64,000 nt of DNA from Aphanomyces cochlioides (Eukaryota > Oomycota > Saprolegniomycetes > Saprolegniales > Verrucalvaceae): the NCBI GenBank assembly GCA_019828595.1, contig JAHQRK010000006.1, positions 682,001-746,000 of the forward strand, in the 5' to 3' direction. Made by a program: the position numbers and the translations under genes. Positions 1 through 9,087 of the stretch are shown one piece after another (the first letter of the stretch is position 1; the number at the start of each line of letters is the position of its first letter). A model generated the notes under the pieces. That model was not told the origin of the DNA, did not search any database, and was given only the letters and a program-made list of their open reading frames with translations.

Positions 1-2
1 CG

Positions 3-1377
3 CTAAATAACGCCGCCGCGTGACCGTTTCTTCGATGTCGAAGGGGCCATGGTGTGATACACCGTCGTGTACGTGTACTTGGCTGCCTTTTTCGCCAGCC
101 GTGCGCCACTCCCATCGCCTTTCCCGCCATCCAGAACGAGTTCAAACGCATTGTCAAAGAGGTGCTCCAGCTGCGTCGTGTCCATCCCATCGAGATCTTC
201 GACTGACTGGGCGAATCCACGCTCCAGAGCTATGTCCGTGATGTGCTCCATGAGAACAAGTGCACTAGATAAGAGCTTCCTTTGCCGACGATCGTTTGCG
301 AAACGTTCGACATCGCGACTGCGAAGATGACGAAAGGGTCCGATTTCATTTGCCGCGTCGCCTTTGTACCAGTATAGCCACATCGCCTTCGTAGTTGTGG
401 ATGGAAAAGCCCATGGAACCATCGTGCACTCGGCTGCGTCCTTGGCGCAAGCGTTTCCATTGATGTCGACCCCGTCTTGTGTTTGTCCTTCACAAGCAGC
501 TCATATACGTGCCGATATGGATACGCTACCGCCCGATCTGCCCGCAATGGCTCAGTCAAGATGTCCTCAGCCTCAGGCGTGCTTAAGATCGCGTAGACTT
601 GGTCAAACACGGCCATACACTTGAATCGAGGCATTTCTTCCAACTCAGCTCCAGAGCTGGCGATACCACGAGACACTGCAAGGTCGACAAGCTTCTTCAT
701 TACGCCTCGAGCTTGTGACATCTGAACGCGGCAGCTCGACGTGGAGAGGTCTCGCTGCTTGAGCAGTCGAAATGGTCCCATGTGGGGCTCTGCGCAACCT
801 TGAAACCACAATTCCCACATGGCTCGACTGTCGTCATCGGAAAGTGCCAACCTGGTGGGACTCGTCGAATCGAGTCATCAGGCCAACGAAAGTGAAGAGC
901 AGGAACATTCATCAATTCATCTTCTGTCCTGTGGTCCTTCTTTTGTTTCTGTAGCGCTGACGTTGATGATGTGGGCTTTGGAGGTGCTTGAGCCTTTTGC
1001 TTGGCGAGACTCACCCAGGTTTCTGACTGAGTCCGAGGATTCATTGAACTCGCACGACCATCCTGAAGTTTTTGGGATTGTCTTGGCTGTGAGCTTTGTA
1101 CTGGGGGAGAAGAAGCATCCACTGACTGGAGAACTGAGTCGGCAAAGGATTTGATCGCAGCTTTCAGCACATGTGACGGTTGTTGCTCTGTGGAGTTCAC
1201 ATCCAAGCTTGTCCATACATGGTCTGGTAATTCTTTGACCTTGTCCTCCAGGGCGTCCATTCGTCGTTCTATGCTCTCTAGAGATCTGTTCATCTTGCTA
1301 AGCGTTGTCTCAATTCGCTCGAGGAAACCCTTCGGCAAGAACACTGGTTCCATTGCATTTGCTCCTCGCTGTCCCAT
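3..1377 (-). pseudogene. WxxP/WxxWF repeat-family member, two frame breaks
   Basis: I do not recognise a named family. The N-terminus predicts a coiled coil (the stretch with RMDALEDKVKELP near residue 40), like the intact neighbours at 5356-7716 and 9088-11214. Two family repeats follow. The first starts around nt 890 with WPDDS and GWHFP, then the frame breaks near nt 825-835: the expected T-T-C-R-A-M-W core is restored by one extra T in what should be a TGT codon. The second repeat (nt 420-100, core PWAFPSTTTKAMWLYWYKGD) lies in a third frame, entered somewhere between nt 430 and 500. No GT-AG intron of suitable length explains either shift. Both frames otherwise stay open and conserved, so this is a recent pseudogene or carries base-call errors. 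Start ATG at 1377 or 1353. The sequence TATCCGGATGG lies just upstream of the 1377 ATG. Confidence 0.6.
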
Positions 1378-1390
1378 GATGCCAATGCCA

Positions 1391-1398
1391 TCCGGATA
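1391..1398. promoter_or_regulatory. TCCGGATA motif between divergent family genes
   Basis: TCCGGATA lies in the 117-bp gap between the start codons of the divergent genes at 3-1377 and 1494-2898. Related TATCCGGA-type sites occur close upstream of genes starting at 13501, 17437 and 34330. A shared core-promoter role is inference from position only. Confidence 0.3.
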
Positions 1399-1493
1399 AC
1401 AGTCACACGTTTTGACAATTTTGATATTTTTTTTCAAGCATTTTGCGCATTTTTCACAAAAATCACAGTTTTCAAAGTTTCTTCACAAGTGCA

Positions 1494-2898
1494 ATGCAAG
1501 CTTCGATGTCGACTTGGAAAGGTCATGCCGATGCCATCGCCAAGAAAGCACAAGAAATTGTGGATTTAACAACTCCAGACGACAATCTACCTCTTATCAC
1601 TGCTTTTTACCACAAGAGATGCAGTTCATCTCCTGCTTTTGTGGACTTGACCGGTTGCAATAGGCCAGATCTCGCCGACCTAACGGATGATGTTTGCCTT
1701 CCACACACTCAATCACCAGCTGAAAGGTTACCAAGCCGTATCGACAAGGATACGCCTCAACTAGAGCAGCACTCGCGCGATGAAGACGTGCTTGTATCCG
1801 CAACTGCCGTACCGCATTCAAATTCTCAGCCTCAGGTTACGCCATTTGAAGACGAGAACGGCATGGAAGACGACATCCCTGACATTCCAAAGCCACTGAT
1901 CGCCCCGATCTTTATCGATTTGTCGGCTCTTGAATCGGCGCCTGGTGATTCAAGGCCTGCGAAAATCGAAATGGAAGATCTGGGCTTGAGAATGTACATT
2001 TGGTCGGACGAGTTAATTCGCCGTATCCCGGAAGGCTTCCGCTTTCCCAATGCAGCGATTGAAACTATGTGGCGGTGGTGGTTTTGCGGCAGTCAAGACA
2101 TGGGTATTGGATCATTCAAATACTTGACACCTCGAGCTTTCCCCGCGACGACAAGTCAATTGAGATGTTGGATGGCTGCTCGATCGTCATGCGAGTCTTG
2201 ATCGAATACACTGTTGCCCACGAGCTTTTGACCGAGGATGAACTTGCTCGTATTCCAGAGTGCAAGCTCGGTGCGATTTTTACAAAGACGTTTGCTCGTC
2301 TCTTTGGTAGCGACGACAGACAGCTCTCGGATGCTATCATGGCGTTCTTCCCACGTACTGAGAATGACACGGACATGACATCTATCCAGAAACAATCTAC
2401 GCGGAACGCCCGCGTTCTGTCTGTGCTCCTCGTCCAGCTGTAGCGAAGCCAGTCTCTCGGTCCGCGGCACGCGTGTCAACACATTGGAAGTTAGATCCTA
2501 CGAGCACGCAAGACATGTGGCTGCACTGGTTCCACGGCAATCCTGTGACCGACATCGGGCCTTACCGACTCATCAGGATCGAACGAATCCGCAGCAAGAC
2601 GTTCAGGCTTCGGCTCCGTCAGGGGCAACTTATCGTCGATCGAATCGTTCTAGTGGCCAAAGAACACAACGTGATCGCAGTCGAAGCAAAAGACGACATG
2701 CTCAGCGCTTTGTCTCAAATTGCCCTTGAGCGAATATTTAAAGCCGCGTTTCCACACTACGTCCGTGATATCGACTGGCGAGTTGACTGGACGCAAGCTG
2801 CCGCCAGCTGGACTGAAGAAGCGTACAAGTGGCAAGAACGAGCTGACAAACTTCCACGCGATGGACCGCGCTACCACAAGAAACGACACTTGACCTGA
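1494..2898 (+). pseudogene. WxxP/WxxWF repeat-family member with SUMO-interaction-like motifs, two frame breaks
   Basis: Divergent from the preceding gene. The first ATG is at 1494. The N-terminal 130 residues are acidic and carry four short hydrophobic-D-L motifs (IVDLT, FVDLT, LADLT, IFIDLS) of the SUMO-interacting type. Repeat 1 begins with YIWSDELIRRIPEGFRFP (nt about 1995) and has the W-x-x-W-F core. Frame breaks occur near nt 2140 (after FKYLTPRAF) and near nt 2380. Read in the third frame, the sequence then gives a Pro/Arg linker and a second repeat with core DMWLHWFHGN and GPYRLI, ending at TGA 2898. Homology is continuous across the breaks with no credible introns, so I call a pseudogene or sequencing error. 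Family function unknown. Confidence 0.6.
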
Positions 2899-2989
2899 GG
2901 TATTGCCAAATGCACTCGAAACTCTGAAATACATCGATTTGCAAGTCGATATGATTCATTTCAAGAGTGAGGAATACGAACAAATCTAC

Positions 2990-5059
2990 CTAGTCGTCAT
3001 CGTCAATGCCAAACATCCGTCTGCCTCTCCTCGACTTCCGCATGGCTTTATAGACCGTCGACACGTTGACATGGAAGTTTGTCTTGGATGGTAGCTGATG
3101 GTCGCGGCCGCCGGCCAAGTTGCCCTCGGGGTTGCTGTGCATGAGATAGTCAAAGGCCAAATGGCCGACATCCGACGCGACGAAAGGCACCATCTCGTCA
3201 ATATTGTGATCCAAGGCGCCGTCGTACAAATCGTTTTCGGCAATGTCGACAAGCTTGGTCATGACAGCGCGGGCCATGGACAGTCGCTGCCTTGCCCTTT
3301 TGCTGAACTGAGCCTCGCCAGGATAAATCTCGACGTCAGCAGCATCCAAATGTTGAAATGGACCCACGCCAGCTTGGGACTCGCCATGGAACCACGCCAT
3401 CCACATGTCATGACAAGTCAGAGAAGGAAAGATCCATCCTTCAGGAGCTTGTCGCTGACTGCCGTCACTCCAAGTATACATCTGCGTCCTGCAGAAGGAA
3501 AGACACCTTGCTTCGTTTGAAACCACCTCGACTGGCGTCGTCATGTGTCCTGTTGCCGTGGAAGGCTTGGCCTCGTGCGCAAACTTTGCAGTTGGTTGTG
3601 CTCGTGGGGGTTCGACGCGTCGAGGCTTTGCGTCTGGGGAATCGAGCAGCACGTGATCAAACTCTCTCGCGATTGCCCTTCCCTCTGCACCGGAGCGTGT
3701 TTCAGCTTGAGGCGACTTGATTTCGTCGGAATTGGCCTCTGGAGTTGGTTGACGGCTCTTTGACTCTCTCTTCTTTGTGAACGCCTTGCGCTTCGATGTG
3801 TTTTTGGATTGGGAATGCCTGCGCTTGGCAAACGTGAGCAAGTCGTGGACAATCGCAACGTCTTCGCCTTCGACAGCTTGGCGAGAGAGTCTTTCAAGTC
3901 CTTGTCTCTTTGGAGGACCACCAGGGTATTCGGCATCCAAGAATCGATCCATCGCGAAGTCAAACACGGTCATCAACTCGGACAAGGACAAATTCGCCAA
4001 CTGAGCCTCAGACGAGATCAAAGCTTGCGCGATTGCACTCTCCACAAGGGACGACATGATTGCCTCGGTCGCTTCTCGCCTCTTCTTGCTATCGTTCGTG
4101 GTCAAATCCGTCGCGTTCAAGCTGCGAAATGCACAGACACCGGTAGAGATATCTCCATGAATCCAAAGTGGCCACATCTCTTTGCATGTCCCCGCCGGGA
4201 AGGTGTAGTTTTCAGGGGCCAAATGCACGCTCTTGTCAGACCACTCGAACGCGCGGACGGATTGTTTGTTCGATGGCGACGGACAAATGACCGCAGGCTG
4301 GGGACTGCGTAGAACGAATGGACTGCCAACTCTGTCAGGCGACGCGGGCTCTCGAGCCTCGTCCAAGGCTGTTGTCGCTTCATGAGCTAGCTCACTGTCA
4401 AGGCTGCGCTGTGTGTCTAGTGCGTTTTCAAGTGGCGGTGGCAACCAGTTCTCCCAATCCTCAACGGCTGCTTCGCCTTGATTCAACCGAGACGGACATG
4501 GAGACAGTGGTGCTTGTGGAGCGACCAATTCTTCAGGGCGGTCCACAGGTAAGAACGTAATGTCGTCAGGGTCTTCGCCATTCTCGTCCTTGATAGTTGT
4601 CGCTGGCTTTCGCTCCACTTCCTCCTCCTCGGTGTCGCAATCTTCATAGCTGTCGCTGTCAGCGAGATCAATCACAACCGGCCGTTTGACCGGTGGCTCT
4701 CTCTTCGGCGAGGTTGTTGGTGCATTCCGTCGACGTTTGGAGCGCAACGTTCGCGTCGTCGTGTCTCCATCCTCCTCACTATTCAGAGAGGATTGTGTGC
4801 TCAAACTATTCCGTCGTCTGCCTCGTTCAGGAGACGCCAAACATTGATCGCGTGTCTGCTGACTTTGGCGAATATATTTCTCAGGGGATGACGACCTCAT
4901 CGTGGCTTTGGAGCGGCTTCTTGACCGCCGCATGGATCCGCGATCTTGAAGATGCTCTTGTTGTCTAGTATGGATCGCACCGAGAGGGCTATCTTGCGTG
5001 ACTGCGTTGGAGGATCCGCCAAGGGCCTCCTGCTCCTTTGATGATGTGTTGTTGCCCAT
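2990..5059 (-). CDS. Two-repeat member of the WxxP/WxxWF family, basic N-terminus
   Basis: Single exon, about 689 residues from the ATG at 5059; an in-frame start at 5107 adds 16 residues. The 5059 start gives MGNNTS, which fits the N-myristoylation consensus (G2, S6). Residues 40-125 are rich in Arg/Ser and look nuclear. Residues 127-134 (PVVIDLAD), followed by an acidic run, form a textbook SUMO-interacting motif. Repeat 1 (about 271-412) opens with FEWSDKS and has core CKEMWPLWIHGD. Repeat 2 (about 528-675) opens with YTWSDGSQRQAPEGW and has core CHDMWMAWFHGE, GPFQHL and LMHSNPEGNLAG. Basic low-complexity sequence separates the repeats. It ends in IDDDD. Its 3' end faces the broken plus-strand paralogue. 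Function unknown; nuclear location is inferred. Confidence 0.8.
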   Translation of the reverse strand: MGNNTSSKEQEALGGSSNAVTQDSPLGAIHTRQQEHLQDRGSMRRSRSRSKATMRSSSPEKYIRQSQQTRDQCLASPERGRRRNSLSTQSSLNSEEDGDTTTRTLRSKRRRNAPTTSPKREPPVKRPVVIDLADSDSYEDCDTEEEEVERKPATTIKDENGEDPDDITFLPVDRPEELVAPQAPLSPCPSRLNQGEAAVEDWENWLPPPLENALDTQRSLDSELAHEATTALDEAREPASPDRVGSPFVLRSPQPAVICPSPSNKQSVRAFEWSDKSVHLAPENYTFPAGTCKEMWPLWIHGDISTGVCAFRSLNATDLTTNDSKKRREATEAIMSSLVESAIAQALISSEAQLANLSLSELMTVFDFAMDRFLDAEYPGGPPKRQGLERLSRQAVEGEDVAIVHDLLTFAKRRHSQSKNTSKRKAFTKKRESKSRQPTPEANSDEIKSPQAETRSGAEGRAIAREFDHVLLDSPDAKPRRVEPPRAQPTAKFAHEAKPSTATGHMTTPVEVVSNEARCLSFCRTQMYTWSDGSQRQAPEGWIFPSLTCHDMWMAWFHGESQAGVGPFQHLDAADVEIYPGEAQFSKRARQRLSMARAVMTKLVDIAENDLYDGALDHNIDEMVPFVASDVGHLAFDYLMHSNPEGNLAGGRDHQLPSKTNFHVNVSTVYKAMRKSRRGRRMFGIDDDD

Positions 5060-5355
5060 TTTGAAGTCGTTGGTGTCCCGCCAGTTGATGGAAAGCACAA
5101 ATTTCAACTGTCAGAACCAAGACATTCTTGCCGTTGAAAGTTGGGACTGCCACGTCATAGTCTGTCGTCGGATTGTTAACCAGTGCCACGGAAATATCGT
5201 CTAGCCACACCTGCGTTCTCGTGCAATCGAAGCCAACGCTAAGAAGGCTTCATCGATCGCCCTTGAAATGGCCAGAGCTCAGGAAGACACCCATCGAATG
5301 GCTCTGGTCGCATCATGTCCTAGTCTATCGTCGTATTACTAACATCAATTACAGG

Positions 5356-7716
5356 TTAATGGTCTGCATCCTTGTTGCTGCTCTCGACACTTGATCGCTT
5401 CGCTTCAGACGAGAGCAGGCGCGCTACAGTCGTGTACTGGCATTCTTCAGCATAATCTGGCTGGATTTGGCCAGGATCCAACCCCGCGATATTGCCATCA
5501 GGGTTGTTGTGCATGAGGACTTCAAATGCTCGTTCAAAGACGACGACGAGGTCGTCTTCAGGCAGCTGCGCTAAATCGTGGACACCAGCTTGGACAAATT
5601 CGTTCGTCTCGGCGATTTCAAGCAATTTATCGACCACCAAACATGCTGCAGCGAGATATTTAGTGGACTTTGGATTTTGACCCAAATCCATGTCGCTCAG
5701 CTCTCGGTAAGGACCAACGCCACTGCCAGTCGTGTCACCGAGAAACCAGTTCTCCCACAGGGTACGGCAGTTAGTGCGTGGAAGCTCCCAGCCTTCTGGT
5801 GCACGGCGTTCTGAGCCATCCGACCACTTGAAAGTTCTTGTAGACGATCGTCTTATCGGCGCTGCCTTCGACACTAAGGGGCTCTCCGTTGAAGCGTCAT
5901 TGAGTTGACGACACACAGAAACGTATTTGGCCAGAGTGATCTGTTGAAAAGATAGGTCTTGGAATCCTCGATGCGTGAGGCGTCCTTCTTCTGTGACGCC
6001 CAAGAAGGAAGCAAAAGCTATGTCAAACACACGCAGCGAGTCCGCGCGAGCAAGCGACGTCAGTGCAGCTTCCGACTCGACGAATTTCTTGTCAATGGCA
6101 ACGTCGATGAGGACTTTCATGATCTTTTTTGCCATGGTAAACTTTTCAATCGACGCTTTGCCACGGACATCTTTTGCCGTAAGATTTCGAAATGGAGTAT
6201 GGGAGCCGTTGGGGCCTGTATCGTTGAAAAACCAAAGGCCCCAAAGCACTCGACAAGTCGTCGACGGAAAATTCCATTCCTTGCCACCTTCGCCTTCGTC
6301 CCCACTGGATTCTCCATTTGCTTTGTCTTGGTTTTTTGCTAAAGGCGTCAATGGAATAGTTTCCTCGTCGGCCACGGGAGAGCGTATGGGTGAACTTGGG
6401 GCTGAGGCTGAAGTGCGATGCGCAGACTTGTGGTTCAGTCGACGGTCTAGAGTCACAAATGTCATTGCCGCAATGTCGTCCAGCGTTCGATTTTCGAATC
6501 CAGCTCGAGTGGCAAGACCAGTTGCGTCAACGCTCACCAGACTTCCGCATGCCACGTCAAATGCATCTTCAATATCGTGAGAAGGGAGTCTCGCCAGCGA
6601 ATCTTCATCCGACGCTATTCCAGAGGCCACGGCGGCTTCGACGAGATACTTCATGACTCGGCGAGCGGTTTGGAGCTTTCTCCGCGACTTCGTGTCAAGA
6701 ATGACAGCTCTGTCCAAGTTACGGTACGGACCAACATTGAAATCACCTGATGGGTCTCCAATGAACCAACGCGACCAGAGAACACGGCATGATACGCTTG
6801 GGAACATCCAGTCTTTCATGGTTTCGTTGCGTTGTTCATTCGTGGGGTTTGCCGAAATGGGAGTCGATGTCGGCGACGAGTCGTCATCTTCCTTGGCCGC
6901 CGATGCCAAACGAATCAAAAATGAATTTGCAGTCGCATCGTCCATCATGTTGACATCAGGAGCGGACGCTTCAGCTTCGACATCGACGGTCCGTCGAGGG
7001 TCTTTTGGAGGAGCTTTCTTTTTGACGCGGGGAGAAGAGGCTTTTGCACCGAGTTCCATGCGCTTGGCGACACGTAAATACTGGAACTCAACAACTTGTT
7101 TGAATCGGAGACCACGAAAACCTCGACGGACGAGAGTACCATCTTGCTTGGTTTGGAGAAAGTACGCAAATGCTTGATCAAATATGTCGAGAAGGTCAGA
7201 TCGCGGCATTGCTGCCAGGGCAACTTCTGATGCGATCAAACGTTTCTCCAGTGCAGTCGCAACAACTGCTCGTATGACAACGGCAGCTTTCTCGAAGCGA
7301 TTTTTCGACCGTTTGTCCGTGAATCTGCTTTCTAAAAATCGAAATGGACCAAGATTTGGATTGCGTAGATCGCCTTGGAACCAAAGTGCCCATATGCGAC
7401 GACTCGTTGCGAGGGGGAATATGAAGCCCTCATCCGACGACGAGCTCACATCGATCGAGCTCGACGATAACATTGCGCCATTTCGCGGGTGTGGCGGAGA
7501 GACTGGAGTTCGAGGACTTGGTACACTCGTTTGGGCTGTTCTTGGCTTTGCGTCGTGTATGACTTTCGTCAAGTTGGCCATTGCGTTGTGGAGGCCAAGG
7601 GCATCTCCCTGCAATTCTCGCGATACTTTCGTTGGAAGAGTGTCTATTTGCTTCTCCAGGGCGTCCAGACGTCGGCAGATCTGTTTCAGCGTCGCATTGA
7701 GGTCTCGGACGTCCAT
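5356..7716 (-). CDS. Four-repeat member of the WxxP/WxxWF family
   Basis: Single exon, 786 residues. I chose ATG 7716 over the upstream in-frame start (7824) because MDVRDLNATLKQ aligns with the start of the paralogue at 9088-11214, and the extra 36 codons lie in AT-rich sequence. Residues 1-35 form a coiled coil (CRRLDALEKQIDTLP). Four repeats follow at about 97-222, 302-427, 480-606 and 628-770. Each has W-x-[FL]-P, C/S-R-x-[LI]-W-x-x-W-F, an amphipathic segment centred on A-x-x-V-[ML]-x-x-L, and a later [FV]-[DE]-x-A-[FC] motif. Only the last repeat carries the WSDGS-x-R-x-APEGW extension and LMHNNPDGNIAG. Linkers are Ser/Pro-rich and acidic. No catalytic motif or membrane segment is visible. 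A scaffold or nucleic-acid-binding role is a guess. Confidence 0.85.
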   Translation of the reverse strand: MDVRDLNATLKQICRRLDALEKQIDTLPTKVSRELQGDALGLHNAMANLTKVIHDAKPRTAQTSVPSPRTPVSPPHPRNGAMLSSSSIDVSSSSDEGFIFPLATSRRIWALWFQGDLRNPNLGPFRFLESRFTDKRSKNRFEKAAVVIRAVVATALEKRLIASEVALAAMPRSDLLDIFDQAFAYFLQTKQDGTLVRRGFRGLRFKQVVEFQYLRVAKRMELGAKASSPRVKKKAPPKDPRRTVDVEAEASAPDVNMMDDATANSFLIRLASAAKEDDDSSPTSTPISANPTNEQRNETMKDWMFPSVSCRVLWSRWFIGDPSGDFNVGPYRNLDRAVILDTKSRRKLQTARRVMKYLVEAAVASGIASDEDSLARLPSHDIEDAFDVACGSLVSVDATGLATRAGFENRTLDDIAAMTFVTLDRRLNHKSAHRTSASAPSSPIRSPVADEETIPLTPLAKNQDKANGESSGDEGEGGKEWNFPSTTCRVLWGLWFFNDTGPNGSHTPFRNLTAKDVRGKASIEKFTMAKKIMKVLIDVAIDKKFVESEAALTSLARADSLRVFDIAFASFLGVTEEGRLTHRGFQDLSFQQITLAKYVSVCRQLNDASTESPLVSKAAPIRRSSTRTFKWSDGSERRAPEGWELPRTNCRTLWENWFLGDTTGSGVGPYRELSDMDLGQNPKSTKYLAAACLVVDKLLEIAETNEFVQAGVHDLAQLPEDDLVVVFERAFEVLMHNNPDGNIAGLDPGQIQPDYAEECQYTTVARLLSSEAKRSSVESSNKDADH

Positions 7717-8473
7717 CCTGGTCAATGCACCAATGCTCCAAGGCTCTGATTGCCCGTTGAATGTACTCCGGAGTATCTTATATTGATTAATTTTGATTGG
7801 ATAAAAATTTACAAATTTAACCAATAAAATTAATTAATTGCAAAAATTAAAGGGAAATACAAAGATTTGATTGGTTGATTTTTAATTCCCATGATAACTC
7901 TCCAACATTGACTGACATTGAAGGCACCAGACACAGCGTGACGACAACAAGCGAAAGCTGAGACTACAAGATTGATCGCTAAGCAGTCTGGGATGCCAAA
8001 TCCATGGGGATCAAGCATGTTTCTCGATGTTTTGGTCTTTTTCAGTGGTTTATCAGCTACTTCTACGTCTGCTTCGCGATGTACTCCACAGTATTTGAAG
8101 GTCCTTGTTGCTGATGGACACCACTGCTTGCAAAAACAAGAGTATGGCCTCGGCGACTGTGCAGGAAGGCTGCTGTACCTCCTTTGGCAATATGCATCCA
8201 AGAAGGAAAGGTATACGAAAACGCAATGTCGTCCATGACAACTCTTCCAGCGTCCTGTCGTCTCGTTTTCCCCTCCAAGCCATTCCTGTCCTTGTGGCGC
8301 TCATTGGCAACCGCAGAAAATCCTGACCATGGAAAGACAATCTCCAAGCTTCAAGTCCAGTTGGATCAATGGATCGATCAAGTTCTCGTGAACTGATAGA
8401 CGTATCGTTTGTTCATCATCGCTGGTCTCTTCCCATCGCCAATGTGAAATCCTCCTTCAACTGCATTTGAGAT
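7717..8473. other. Intergenic, 757 nt
   Basis: AT-rich near 7780-7880, the likely upstream region of the four-repeat gene. Short frames at 8053-8347 on the minus strand have no family resemblance and I do not call them. No RNA gene is recognised. Confidence 0.5.
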
Positions 8474-8911
8474 ATGACGACTCTGCCGGCGACTCGAGCG
8501 CTTTCAGTATCCGTGTGCAGTCGCTGCGGTGGTCGGTCGGAGCATTTCGGGCCGAATGTCACTTACGACGGCATGAACTTTTGTGCCAAGCTCGGATGTC
8601 CACGTCGTCAGGTGTGCGCATTTCGGTGCGTGAAACACAATCGCTCCTTTGACATGGATCCGACCAAAGTCCGCGTCTACCGCTTCTGCCACATTTGTCG
8701 CGTCGACGCGCTCGCGCTTGGTGAAGCCAACGTCAACTTGCACCAGTACATCGTTCCCAATGTCGAGATTTTCATCACTCGCCTGCGATGGATTCCATTG
8801 CCACCTCCAGATCCAAGCCCGACGGTCCCGCCAGTGCGGCTCATCTTCAAGCGGAAACGACGAAAAGGCGCCTTCAAGCGATCCAAAATACGCTATTCCT
8901 TCAAGCCATGA
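8474..8911 (+). CDS. Small Cys-rich, probably zinc-binding protein
   Basis: Unnamed 145-residue protein. The first 80 residues have paired metal-ligand spacing: CSRCGG, FCAKLGC, VCAFRC, KH and FCHIC, which could hold two zinc ions. The tail is proline-rich (PLPPPDPSPTVPP) and then strongly basic (KRKRRKG), suggesting a nuclear or nucleic-acid-binding protein. It lies alone on the plus strand between two minus-strand repeat-family genes and is codon-like throughout (G/C-ending third positions as in neighbours). Start ATG 8474 is the first in frame. I see no intron. It could instead be a decayed fragment of a larger zinc-finger gene, but there are no internal breaks. Confidence 0.55.
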   Translation: MTTLPATRALSVSVCSRCGGRSEHFGPNVTYDGMNFCAKLGCPRRQVCAFRCVKHNRSFDMDPTKVRVYRFCHICRVDALALGEANVNLHQYIVPNVEIFITRLRWIPLPPPDPSPTVPPVRLIFKRKRRKGAFKRSKIRYSFKP

Positions 8912-9087
8912 TAGATCCAGGTCGATGGAAAGACTTCTTGGCGCGCAGATCGTCTTCGGGACGCTTGGAAGCGCATCTTCAAGGTTAACATGGAACGGAC
9001 CTTGAGTTTCTTCTTTGCGAATGGACCGGCGCCGCCAGCTCTCGGATTTTCCACGACGTCTTGTTACTTGGCGTCGACCTCTCCATG

